NCBI GenBank assembly: GCA_902575065.1
Contig: CACGPU010000002.1
Coordinates: forward strand, 1-64,000
Direction of reading: 5' to 3'
DNA from: an uncultured Alphaproteobacteria bacterium
Lineage (GTDB): Bacteria; Pseudomonadota; Alphaproteobacteria; HIMB59
Length of the DNA stretch: 64,000 bases
Made by a program: the position numbers and the translations under genes. Shown here piece after piece: positions 17,118-25,236 of the stretch. The notes below the pieces were generated by a model that ran no database searches, was not told the DNA's origin, and was given only the letters and a program-made list of their open reading frames with translations. Every line of letters starts with the position of its first letter. Position 1 is the stretch's first letter.

Positions 17118-19049
17118 ATGGCTAAAGTAATTGGAATTGATTTAGGTACTACAAACTCTTGTGTGGCAATAATGGATGGAAAGAATCCAAAGGTAATAGA
17201 GAATTCTGAAGGTGCTAGAACAACACCTTCTGTTGTAGCTTTTACTGAAAGCGAAAAACTAATTGGTCAATCTGCAAAAAGACAAGCAGTTACAAACCCT
17301 GAAAATACACTTTATGCCGTAAAAAGATTTATTGGCAGAAGTTTTGAAGATGACACTGTGCAAAAGGATGTAGGCTTATCACCATTTAAAATTATTAAAG
17401 GTAATAACGGTGATGCATGGGTTGAAGCTCAGGGTGAAAAATATAGCCCTAGTCAAATATCTGCTTTTATTCTTCAAAAAATGAAAGAGACTGCTGAGTC
17501 CTATACAGGAGAAACTATTACACAAGCTGTGATAACTGTTCCTGCTTATTTTAATGATGCACAAAGGCAAGCAACTAAAGATGCTGGCAAAATTGCTGGC
17601 TTAGAAGTTTTAAGAATTATTAATGAACCAACTGCTGCTTCATTAGCATATGGACTAGATAAAAAACAATCTGGCACTGTAGTTGTCTACGATTTAGGCG
17701 GTGGTACATTTGATGTATCAATTTTAGAAGTTGGAGATGGAGTATTCGAAGTTAAGTCTACAAATGGTGACACACATTTGGGTGGCGAAGACTTTGATTT
17801 AAGAATTATTGATTTTTTAGCTAGCGAATTTAAAAAAGAGCAAGGTATAGATTTAAAAAATGACAAATTAGCATTACAACGTTTAAAAGAGGCTGCTGAA
17901 AAAGCAAAAATAGAATTGTCAAGTTCAACTCAAACAGATGTAAATTTACCTTTTATTACAGCTGATCAATCTGGGCCTAAACACTTAAATGTAAAACTTA
18001 CCAGAGCTAAGCTTGAAGAGTTGGTTGACGACTTGCTTCAAAATACCATTGAACCATGTAAAAAAGCTCTAAGTGACGCCGGTCTTTCAGCAAGCGACAT
18101 AAACGATGTTATTTTAGTTGGTGGAATGACAAGAATGCCAAAAGTAACAGAAATTGTTAAAAACTTTTTTGGGAAAGACCCTAGTAAAGGCGTCAACCCT
18201 GATGAAGTTGTGGCTATGGGAGCAGCTATCCAGGCAGGTGTATTGCAAGGTGATGTAAAAGATGTCTTACTTTTAGATGTGACCCCACTTTCTCTTGGTA
18301 TAGAAACGCTAGGTGGAGTGTTTACTAAGTTAATTGAAAGAAATACGACTGTTCCAACAAAAAAAAGCCAAGTATTTTCAACAGCTGAGGATAATCAAAA
18401 TGCCGTTACTATTAGGGTCTTTCAGGGTGAGAGAGAAATGGCCGCTGATAACAAGCTTTTAGGTCAATTCGATTTAGTTGGCATACCTCCCGCTCCAAGA
18501 GGAACACCACAAATTGAGGTGACTTTTGACATTGATGCTAACGGTATTGTCAATGTATCTGCAAAAGATAAATCTACAGGAAAAGAGCAACAAATTAAAA
18601 TCCAAGCATCTGGTGGTCTATCAGATGAAGAGATTGACAAAATGGTTAAAGATGCTGAAGCCAATGCTGAAACAGATAAGAAGAAAAGAGAAGAGGTTGA
18701 TGTAAAAAACCAAGCCGATAGTCTTGTCTTCCAAGTGGAAAAAAATATAAAAGAGCATGGCGATAAAATTAGCCCCGAAGATAAGTCTAAAATAGAAGCA
18801 GACTTAAAAGATTTAAAAGAGGCACTCGAAAAAAATGAAATTGAGACCATTAAACAAAAAACACAAGATCTAACTCAATCATCTATGAAAATGGGTGAAG
18901 CAATGTACAAAGATCAACAATCATCTGAGGCGCCTGGTGGAGAACAACCTAAGCAAGAAGAAAACACCGGTGAAAATAAAAGCGATGATGATGTCATAGA
19001 TGCAGATTACGAAGAAGTAGACGACGATAAAAAAGCAAGCGGACAGTAA
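17118..19049 (+). CDS. dnaK: Chaperone DnaK (Hsp70)
   Basis: ATP-dependent chaperone. The actin-like ATPase domain spans about 1-380 with [11 protein letters not shown] at residues 5-15, [14 protein letters not shown] near 195-208 and [13 protein letters not shown] near 330-342. The interdomain linker [13 protein letters not shown] precedes the substrate domain and a helical lid. The tail is acidic, ending [17 protein letters not shown]. Length 643 aa. A consensus-like ribosome-binding site AGGA lies upstream. Its G+C is visibly above that of its neighbours, as expected for a strongly expressed gene. Confidence 0.99.
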   Translation: MAKVIGIDLGTTNSCVAIMDGKNPKVIENSEGARTTPSVVAFTESEKLIGQSAKRQAVTNPENTLYAVKRFIGRSFEDDTVQKDVGLSPFKIIKGNNGDAWVEAQGEKYSPSQISAFILQKMKETAESYTGETITQAVITVPAYFNDAQRQATKDAGKIAGLEVLRIINEPTAASLAYGLDKKQSGTVVVYDLGGGTFDVSILEVGDGVFEVKSTNGDTHLGGEDFDLRIIDFLASEFKKEQGIDLKNDKLALQRLKEAAEKAKIELSSSTQTDVNLPFITADQSGPKHLNVKLTRAKLEELVDDLLQNTIEPCKKALSDAGLSASDINDVILVGGMTRMPKVTEIVKNFFGKDPSKGVNPDEVVAMGAAIQAGVLQGDVKDVLLLDVTPLSLGIETLGGVFTKLIERNTTVPTKKSQVFSTAEDNQNAVTIRVFQGEREMAADNKLLGQFDLVGIPPAPRGTPQIEVTFDIDANGIVNVSAKDKSTGKEQQIKIQASGGLSDEEIDKMVKDAEANAETDKKKREEVDVKNQADSLVFQVEKNIKEHGDKISPEDKSKIEADLKDLKEALEKNEIETIKQKTQDLTQSSMKMGEAMYKDQQSSEAPGGEQPKQEENTGENKSDDDVIDADYEEVDDDKKASGQ

Positions 19050-19072
19050 CTCTTAGCTTGGTTTAAAATATT

Positions 19073-20152
19073 ATGGCTGAGGATTTTTATGACACTCTTG
19101 GTATATCCCGTGAAGCTAGTGACTCTGAAATAAAAAGTGCTTACCGAAAATTAGCAATGAAATATCATCCTGATCGAAATCAGGGTGACTCTGCTGCTGA
19201 ACAAAAATTTAAAGATGTGAGCCAAGCATATGAAATTTTAAAAGATCCAAAAAAAAGACAAACTTATGATCAATTTGGTCATGCTGCTTTTGAACAAGGT
19301 GGTGGTGGAGCTAGTGGATTTGGGCAACAGGGCTTTGGCGGTTTTTCAGATATATTTGAAGATATTTTTGGTGCGTTTGGTGAGGGTGGTCAACGCGAAA
19401 GTAGAGGCGATGATTTACGTTACGATGTGACAATCGATTTAGAAGAGGCTTTTACAGGAAAATCAATAGATGTAACGATACCCAAAATGATAAATTGCCC
19501 TGAACAGCATAGTTATAAAAGTTGTTCTACTTGCCAAGGTTTCGGAAAAGTGAGGACGCAAAGCGGGTTTTTTTCAATGGAGAGGACTTGTGGTAGATGT
19601 GGTGGAACTGGGCAAGAAATGAAGGGTCGATGCTCAAAATGCAGTAATACTGGACGAATTAAACAAAATAAAAAAATTCAAATCAAAATACCTGCTGGGG
19701 TTGAAACAGGTAACAGAATTAGAATGAGCGGAGAAGGAGAGGCTGGAGAAAGAGGTGGCTCCTATGGAGACCTTTACGTTTTTATAAATATTAATAACCA
19801 CAAACTATTCCAGAGAGAACGAGATAATATTATTTGTGATGTTGCTATACCTTTTACTACAGCAACTCTGGGTGGAAATATAGAAGTTCCTACTATAGAA
19901 AAAAAAATGGTTAATGTCTCCATACCAAAAGGAATGCAGTCAGGTCATAAACTCAGAATCAAAGGTAAGGGAATGAGTATTCTGAGAACAAACACAAGAG
20001 GTGATATGATTGTTAAAGTACATGCTGAAACACCAGTAAACTTATCTTCAGATCAAGAGAAACTTTTAAATCAATTTAATGAAACCCTTACTAAGAAAAA
20101 CTCTAAAATGACGGAAGGGTTTTTTGATAAAGTAAAAAAAATGTTTAATTAA
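19073..20152 (+). CDS. dnaJ: Chaperone DnaJ with an incomplete zinc domain
   Basis: Hsp40 co-chaperone that stimulates DnaK. The J domain is residues 5-70 with HPD at 32-34, followed by a G/F region (75-108), zinc domain (about 138-200) and two C-terminal beta domains. The zinc domain is unusual: motifs II (C151-G158), III (C173-G180) and IV (C187-G194) are present, but motif I is reduced to a single Cys at 142 in NCPEQHSYK, and about 10 residues of spacer are missing. The site normally formed by motifs I and IV should therefore be lost. Length 359 aa is shorter than the usual 370-385. Confidence 0.96.
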   Translation: MAEDFYDTLGISREASDSEIKSAYRKLAMKYHPDRNQGDSAAEQKFKDVSQAYEILKDPKKRQTYDQFGHAAFEQGGGGASGFGQQGFGGFSDIFEDIFGAFGEGGQRESRGDDLRYDVTIDLEEAFTGKSIDVTIPKMINCPEQHSYKSCSTCQGFGKVRTQSGFFSMERTCGRCGGTGQEMKGRCSKCSNTGRIKQNKKIQIKIPAGVETGNRIRMSGEGEAGERGGSYGDLYVFININNHKLFQRERDNIICDVAIPFTTATLGGNIEVPTIEKKMVNVSIPKGMQSGHKLRIKGKGMSILRTNTRGDMIVKVHAETPVNLSSDQEKLLNQFNETLTKKNSKMTEGFFDKVKKMFN

Positions 20153-20667
20153 TGAATTATTGTTTTGATTTTATCGAAACACCAATAATTAAACTTTTTG
20201 TCCTAGATAGTTCAGAGGGAGTTCACTTTCTTATAAAAGATAATGATAAAAGAATTAAAAACATACTTAATTTATATAACCCAACTAAAGGTTTAAAATT
20301 AAAAAAAGCAAAAATATTAATAAACAATTTATTGAAAGGTAAAATTTCTAAACAAAAAAATATAAAAATAAAATTCCTCGATGGAACTACACAACAAAAA
20401 AAAGTTTGGACAGAAATTACTAAAATTCCTTATGGTCAAACAATTTCCTACAGCGAGCTTGCTAAAAAAATAAAGAGACCAGATGCAGTAAGAGCCATTG
20501 CTTCAGCGGTTGGTAAAAATCCTGTTGGATTATTGGTTCCTTGTCACAGAGTAGTAAGAAAAAATGGAGATCTCGGTGGATATATGTGGGGCGAAAAAAT
20601 TAAGAGAAAAATACTAGATATAGAGGGTAGAGGAACGGCTGACTCGACATATAGAGGAGGAAAGTGA
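20152..20667 (+). CDS. ogt: Methylated-DNA-protein cysteine methyltransferase
   Basis: Suicide repair enzyme that accepts alkyl groups from O6-alkylguanine. The active-site motif VPCHRVV is at about residues 129-135 with nucleophile Cys131, followed by GDLGGYMWGEKIKRKILDIEG. The DNA-binding helix-turn-helix region (SYSELAKKIKRPDAVRAIASAVGKNP, split around residue 110) is intact. Length 171 aa. It overlaps dnaJ by one base (taATG). The last 11 residues, after LDIEG, extend beyond the usual end and are encoded by a GC-richer segment that can fold into a hairpin. Confidence 0.95.
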   Translation: MNYCFDFIETPIIKLFVLDSSEGVHFLIKDNDKRIKNILNLYNPTKGLKLKKAKILINNLLKGKISKQKNIKIKFLDGTTQQKKVWTEITKIPYGQTISYSELAKKIKRPDAVRAIASAVGKNPVGLLVPCHRVVRKNGDLGGYMWGEKIKRKILDIEGRGTADSTYRGGK

Positions 20668-20682
20668 GATACCGAATCAGCC
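20637..20682. repeat. GC-rich inverted repeat at the ogt 3' end
   Basis: GGCTGACTCG (20637-20646) and CGAATCAGCC (20673-20682) can pair over 10 positions with one C/A mismatch, closing a purine-rich 26-base loop containing GAGGAGGAAAG. The arms straddle the ogt stop codon at 20667. A second short hairpin (GCATGAATGC) follows at 20686-20695. The segment is far richer in G+C than surrounding DNA. There is no U-tract, so it is not a standard terminator. It may be an RNA 3' structure or an unidentified structured RNA. Confidence 0.4.
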
Positions 20683-20757
20683 CCCGCATGAATGCTAACT
20701 GAACACTAATAAATATTTTGATATAGTCAAAGTTGTTCAAGTATTAAATATCCAAAA

Positions 20758-22029
20758 ATGAGTTTAAAATCGATTTTATCCTATAGTTTTCAGTCATTTT
20801 ACCTTGCTGGGAGTTTTTTATTATTATTTATTTTTTTGCCCACATTTTACAATTTATCAATTGGTATCTCTTTAAGTGTTATCGGTCTAGTAATACTGAT
20901 ATCTAGATTTTTTGATGTCTTCTCAGACTTTTTAATTGGTTATTTAACAGAAAAAAGAATTATTTCAGGTCGATCAAGAAAAAATCAAATTCTTTTAGGA
21001 ATAATAATATTTATTTTCTCCTTATTTGGCCTTTACGTTTTCCAATCTTCTAATATTTATTATTTTATTTTTTTTTATAACTTAGCATTGATAAGTTACT
21101 CAATTGCAATCATTCCTTACGACTCTATAGTTATCGATCAAAAAAAAATTTTAAAAAAAAGATTTCGTTTGGCAGCAGTCAAAGAAGTATTTGCAATTTT
21201 AGGAGTTCTTGCAGCTCTTATTATTCCAACGACTATTTCAAATTTAAATAATGTTGAGCTATTAAACCCAGACGTTATAAAAACAAGTGGTTTTATTTTT
21301 ATTTCTCTTGCAATTATAGGGGGATTAATTTTTTATTTTTTCTATGATGATGAACTGAATTACAAGCCAAATGAAATTTCTTGGATAAAATTAAAAACTT
21401 TCATTAAAAAAAATAAAAAAATCTTACCTTTTTGTTACATTACATTTTTTAATTTACTTGCTAATAATTTTACTGCCAATTTATTTATTATATTTGTATC
21501 CGAATATCTGGGTCTTAGTGATTATGCAGGCCATTTATTAATTTTGTATTTTCTTATAACATTAATTTCCACGCCATTTTGGTATTTTTTTGGAAAAAAA
21601 TTTTCAAATATGTTTTTATTACAAATTGGAACCAGTATAACTATTTTTGGTTTCTTATTTGTTATTTTCACTAGCAGTGACTATTGGCAAATATATATAT
21701 TTGTCATACTTATTACAGGAATTGGAATTGGAATTGATCTTATAATACCCCAGATTGAGTTAGCTGACATATTAGATGTAAATAATGAAAATCGTTTATC
21801 ACAGTTTTTTACCTCATTTTTCTCAATTATAAGAAAAGCTGCTATAGGAATTGCTGCTGGTATAGCACTAACGGGATATGGTTACTTACAATCAATAAAT
21901 TTTACAATTCACCCAAATATTCCAAATATTATGATTTTTTATTTTTTTATACCGCTTACCATTAAATTGTTCGTATTAATCTTAGTAATGAGATATAGAA
22001 GTAAATTCAATGTCTCAATTAGAGAGTAA
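20758..22029 (+). CDS. GPH-type sugar:cation symporter (MFS, MelB-like)
   Basis: Polytopic inner-membrane protein with about 12 hydrophobic helices over 423 aa. The early SRFFDVFSDFLIGYLTEK segment (about residues 44-62) matches the R-x-x-D-x-x-x-D-P-x-x-G-type loop of glycoside-pentoside-hexuronide symporters, and QIELADILDVNNENR fits the later QADxxDYxExxxG-like motif. Substrate cannot be read from sequence. It overlaps the following transporter by 20 bp, so the two are probably an operon. Expected function is secondary uptake of a sugar or related solute. Confidence 0.75.
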   Translation: MSLKSILSYSFQSFYLAGSFLLLFIFLPTFYNLSIGISLSVIGLVILISRFFDVFSDFLIGYLTEKRIISGRSRKNQILLGIIIFIFSLFGLYVFQSSNIYYFIFFYNLALISYSIAIIPYDSIVIDQKKILKKRFRLAAVKEVFAILGVLAALIIPTTISNLNNVELLNPDVIKTSGFIFISLAIIGGLIFYFFYDDELNYKPNEISWIKLKTFIKKNKKILPFCYITFFNLLANNFTANLFIIFVSEYLGLSDYAGHLLILYFLITLISTPFWYFFGKKFSNMFLLQIGTSITIFGFLFVIFTSSDYWQIYIFVILITGIGIGIDLIIPQIELADILDVNNENRLSQFFTSFFSIIRKAAIGIAAGIALTGYGYLQSINFTIHPNIPNIMIFYFFIPLTIKLFVLILVMRYRSKFNVSIRE

Positions 22030-22882
22030 AAAACACCTAATTTACATACTAGGCACTGTTGCCTTTTTCTTATTTTCAATTGCAGACACTATTATAAAGT
22101 TAATTGGAGATTTATATAAAGACACAGTTATATTTTCCATAGCGAGTTTCTCCGCAATAATCCCAGTGCTCTTTTATTTACTGTACAGAAAGAGCTTAGA
22201 AGAAATAAAAACAAGCAATTATAAACTTCATTTTATAAGAGGTATTTTAATGACTTTGACCTATTATTTTGTTGTAAAAGGTATCATTTTATTACCTTTA
22301 TCTATTGCTTATCCAATAATTTTGTCAGCTCCTGTGTTACTCTCAATTATGGGAATAGTAATTCTAAAGGAGTCGATTTACCTTTCCAAAATAATTTCTT
22401 TAATACTAGCTATGATTGCTGTTTTTATGGTCTCAGGTTTTAGTTTAAACGCAGGTTTTAATGCTTTGGGAGTAATATTTCTTATATTAGGAGTAATTTC
22501 ATTAGCGTGTCTAGACTTTACAGTGCGAGTTTATGGGAAATCTGAAAGAACTATGGCTTTGACTTTTTATAGTATGGGAATTACTGGCATAATTTTCACA
22601 GTATTTTCAATCAACCATTACAAAGATATCGCTTTGTACGATTTTTTAATAATGGTAGGTGCAGGGCTTATTGATGGTGTGGCCATGATGATTTTAATTT
22701 ATTCTCTTAGGAGAATAGAAGCTTCATTTTTTAGCATCACACATTATTCACAGATCATTTTTGGAATAGTAATTAGTATTTTTGTTTTCAATCACTACCC
22801 CTCAATTATAGAATTATGCGGAGCTATTTTAATAATAATTTCTGGATATCTTGTTTATTCTAAATTAAAAAAGCTAAATTGA
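22010..22882 (+). CDS. EamA/DMT-superfamily transporter
   Basis: Protein of 290 aa with ten predicted hydrophobic helices in two EamA halves. The first half contains the typical FIRGILMTLTYYF...PLSIAYPIILSAPVL pattern (about 75-110); the second is the weaker repeat RIEASFFSITHYSQIIFGIVI (about 240-260). Drug/metabolite transporters of this type export or exchange small metabolites, and no substrate is evident. It overlaps the upstream GPH symporter by 20 bp and ends 9 bp inside the convergent DUF4864 gene. Confidence 0.85.
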   Translation: MSQLESKKHLIYILGTVAFFLFSIADTIIKLIGDLYKDTVIFSIASFSAIIPVLFYLLYRKSLEEIKTSNYKLHFIRGILMTLTYYFVVKGIILLPLSIAYPIILSAPVLLSIMGIVILKESIYLSKIISLILAMIAVFMVSGFSLNAGFNALGVIFLILGVISLACLDFTVRVYGKSERTMALTFYSMGITGIIFTVFSINHYKDIALYDFLIMVGAGLIDGVAMMILIYSLRRIEASFFSITHYSQIIFGIVISIFVFNHYPSIIELCGAILIIISGYLVYSKLKKLN

Positions 22883-23299
22883 TTGCTTTTCCATTGGGTA
22901 AATGGAGCATCCTGAAATTTTCCACTCTCCCTTGTCTTTAATGAGTGAGTACATTGCTAAATAAGAAACATTATCTTGCGAGACGATTTGTAGTTGATGA
23001 TATACTGCTCCTTCAAAAAATTTAGATTCCATAAAATAGTAATTTTTAGGATTATAAACAGGCTCATAATAGTTTTTCACCATACTCATAAAATTTTGAG
23101 GATTATTGAACCTCATTTTGATGTAAGGTGAGGCATGGAAGAAAGCCCCTTCAGCATCTTTGTTAATGAAGGCCTTTAGTTGACTTTCAATCACTGCTTG
23201 TGTTTCACTAAACTCAATTTTATCAATAGTTTCTGCAATCGATATAGTGTTAAAAAGCAAAAGGCATAAACTGGTGTAAATTAATTTTTTAAACTGCAT
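22874..23299 (-). CDS. DUF4864 domain secreted protein
   Basis: The N-terminal signal peptide (about residues 1-22, cleavage after SIAE or nearby) precedes a NTF2-like domain with the DUF4864 pattern: VIESQLKAFINKDAEGAF near 37-54, ASPYIKMRF, and the C-terminal ALYSLIKDKGEWKISGC. Length 141 aa. Biochemical function of the family is unknown. It is divergent from the TPR protein gene with a 30-bp gap, so the two may share control. Confidence 0.75.
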   Translation of the reverse strand: MQFKKLIYTSLCLLLFNTISIAETIDKIEFSETQAVIESQLKAFINKDAEGAFFHASPYIKMRFNNPQNFMSMVKNYYEPVYNPKNYYFMESKFFEGAVYHQLQIVSQDNVSYLAMYSLIKDKGEWKISGCSIYPMEKQSI

Positions 23300-23329
23300 A
23301 ATATTTATATGCGTAATTAAACAATATAG

Positions 23330-23872
23330 ATGAAAATCATTTTAATTATATTCGCATTATTTTTGAACATATCCTATAGTTACGCAGATCAAAATAGCCC
23401 AAAACTTGATGAATTATTCAGTCAGCTCTCCGAGGTAAAGGACTCAAAAGAACAAAGTCTAATTATATCAAAAATATGGGGAGAATGGATGAAAATTGAA
23501 AATCCAGATGTAAAAATAGTAATGGATAATATTTCAGATTTTTTTGAATCTAAAAACTACCAATCTGCGATATCAGCTTTGACTCTTGCTATTGAGTTAG
23601 AGCCAAATTACGCCGAGGCATACAACAAAAGGGCTACTTTTTATTTTATGATGGGAGACTATGAAAACTCTATGAGAGATATTGAAGCTACATTGTATCT
23701 TGAACCAAGACATTTTGGTGCATTAGATGGTTTGAGTAGGATTCTTATAAGCTACAAAAATTATGATGGAGCACTTAAGGTTTATCAAGAAATGAAAAAG
23801 TTAATGCCAAATGATTTGTCTGTTGATATGAAAATTGAAAATCTTAATCAAATGGTGTCAAAGGAAACTTAA
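23330..23872 (+). CDS. TPR-repeat periplasmic protein
   Basis: A signal peptide (about residues 1-19) is followed by tetratricopeptide repeats: one at about 70-103 (YQSAISALTLAIELEPNYAEAYNKRA), one at about 104-137 (YFMMGDYENSMRDIEATLYLEP) and one at about 138-171 (NYDGALKVYQEMKKLMP). Length 180 aa. TPR proteins of this size are scaffolds; no partner can be named. It is the last gene before the structured element ahead of the transsulfuration operon. Confidence 0.8.
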   Translation: MKIILIIFALFLNISYSYADQNSPKLDELFSQLSEVKDSKEQSLIISKIWGEWMKIENPDVKIVMDNISDFFESKNYQSAISALTLAIELEPNYAEAYNKRATFYFMMGDYENSMRDIEATLYLEPRHFGALDGLSRILISYKNYDGALKVYQEMKKLMPNDLSVDMKIENLNQMVSKET

Positions 23873-23921
23873 ATTAATTAATTTGTTAAGAAAATAGATT
23901 AACTAAATAATGAAATTTATT

Positions 23922-23977
23922 GCCCCTTGCCACCTTCCTCCTCGACAATGTCTCAACCCAAGCGGCTAGGGGACGAG
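23922..23977 (+). ncRNA. Putative structured RNA with H-type pseudoknot upstream of transsulfuration operon
   Basis: In a 223-bp AT-rich gap, bases 23922-23977 are about 60% G+C. CCCCTTGCC (23923-23931) pairs with GGCTAGGGG (23964-23972), giving 8 pairs and one U/U mismatch, and closes a 32-base loop. CTCG in that loop (23941-23944) can pair with CGAG just 3' of the stem (23974-23977), forming an H-type pseudoknot. It lies about 120 bp upstream of a transsulfuration/cysteine operon, so a metabolite-sensing leader is conceivable. I could not match it to SAM-II, SAM-V, SAH, glycine, SRP or tmRNA consensus sequences. Strand is inferred from the downstream operon. Confidence 0.45.
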
Positions 23978-24001
23978 TATAATATTCGAATTTTGGTTGA
24001 T

Positions 24002-24070
24002 ATGAAACAGATTTCTTATAATTTAAAAAGCCTATCAAATAAGAAAAATATCGTTATAGATGTTATTTAA
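24002..24070 (+). CDS. Possible 22-codon leader ORF
   Basis: ATG at 24002 opens a 22-codon frame ending TAA at 24070, between the GC-rich structured element and the GTG start of the transsulfuration gene at 24096. The peptide is Lys/Ile/Asn-rich with no Cys or Met run that would suggest attenuation, and no good ribosome-binding site is visible. It may be chance in AT-rich DNA. Confidence 0.15.
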   Translation: MKQISYNLKSLSNKKNIVIDVI

Positions 24071-24095
24071 AAATTAATTAGTTATAAATTGAGCT

Positions 24096-25235
24096 GTGAA
24101 AAAAAAATTTAACACAAAAGTAATTCATTCTGGGCATGGCCCAGATAAAGAAACGGGAGCTGTTATGCCACCAATACATCTTTCATCAACCTTCAAACAA
24201 ATGGAACCCGGAAATTTTGAGTATGAATATGCTAGAACCAAAAATCCTTCTAGAGATATATTAGAAAAATTACTGGCACAAATTGAGTCTGGAGATAAAG
24301 CTTTTGCATTTGCATCTGGCATGTCAGCAATAAATACAGTTTGTGACCTATTTGGCACAAACTACCATATAGTTTGTTCTGATGATGTATATGGGGGTAC
24401 TCGTAGGTTATTCGACAAAGTTAAATCAAACATTGACGTAACTTACATCGACTTTGATAAAAATATAAACTGGAATGATGAAATAAAAGAAAACACAAAA
24501 TTTATATGGATTGAAACACCTTCAAATCCTTTAATGAAAATTATTGATATTAAAAACACTGTTAATATTGCAAGTGAGTTTAAATTACCTGTGATTTGTG
24601 ACAACACATTTGCCTCTCCATTTAATCAGAGACCACTTGAATTAGGTGCAGATATGGTAGTGAGTTCTTCAACAAAATATTTAGGAGGCCACTCAGATAT
24701 TGTTGGCGGGTCTATTGTTATTAAAGAAAATAAGGAGTACGCTGAAAAAATTTCTTTTATTCAAAATGCAGTTGGGGCTGTCCCCTCTCCCTTTGATTGT
24801 TATTTATTAACAAGAAGCATCAAAACACTCTCTGTAAGAATGAAGCAACATAATGAAAATGCTATTGCTGTGTCTAATTATTTATCCAATCATCCTAAAA
24901 TAGAAAAAGTTTTTTTTCCAGGTACTGATAAAAGGCACAAGGAAATTGCAGAAAAACAAATGGATGGTTTTGGTGGAATGATGTCTTTTGTAATTGACAC
25001 AGATATTAATGGGGTAAAAACTTTTCTAAAAAATTTAAATTTATTTACACTCGCGGAAAGCCTAGGAGGAGTCGAAAGTTTGATCGAGCACCCAGCCATC
25101 ATGACCCATGCTTCTATAGATCCATTAATTAGAGAAAAATTAGGCATATCAGAAACATTACTAAGAATATCTGTGGGTATTGAAGATGTAGATGATTTGA
25201 TCTCAGATTTAGACCAAGCCCTATCAAAGATTTAA
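24096..25235 (+). CDS. Transsulfuration PLP enzyme (cystathionine gamma-lyase type)
   Basis: Cys/Met-metabolism PLP enzyme of fold type I, 379 aa. The start is GTG at 24096. ARTKNPSRDILE (about 46-57), FASGMSAI (72-79), ICDNTFASPFNQRPLELGAD (about 167-186) and the PLP lysine K194 in SSSTKYLGGHSD are conserved, as is the C-terminal SLGGVESLIEHPA substrate loop. Members act as cystathionine gamma-lyase, gamma-synthase or beta-lyase. Pairing with a downstream cystathionine beta-synthase/cysteine synthase-like gene, 1 bp away, favours gamma-lyase in reverse transsulfuration. Exact specificity is not decidable by eye. Confidence 0.85.
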   Translation: MKKKFNTKVIHSGHGPDKETGAVMPPIHLSSTFKQMEPGNFEYEYARTKNPSRDILEKLLAQIESGDKAFAFASGMSAINTVCDLFGTNYHIVCSDDVYGGTRRLFDKVKSNIDVTYIDFDKNINWNDEIKENTKFIWIETPSNPLMKIIDIKNTVNIASEFKLPVICDNTFASPFNQRPLELGADMVVSSSTKYLGGHSDIVGGSIVIKENKEYAEKISFIQNAVGAVPSPFDCYLLTRSIKTLSVRMKQHNENAIAVSNYLSNHPKIEKVFFPGTDKRHKEIAEKQMDGFGGMMSFVIDTDINGVKTFLKNLNLFTLAESLGGVESLIEHPAIMTHASIDPLIREKLGISETLLRISVGIEDVDDLISDLDQALSKI

Positions 25236-25236
25236 A

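Noticed and set aside
18464-18850. Long minus-strand frame within dnaK
   Set aside because: A shadow of the dnaK coding sequence with Ser/Phe-rich translation and no context.
20668-20757. RNase P RNA suggested by GAGGAAAG near 20655-20663
   Set aside because: The match is only the short GAGGAAAG word inside ogt; other conserved RNase P regions and the needed length are absent.
23873-24095. Assignment of the GC-rich element to SAM-II, SAM-V, SAH, glycine riboswitch, SRP RNA or tmRNA
   Set aside because: None of the consensus core words I know for these families is present on either strand; left as unassigned.
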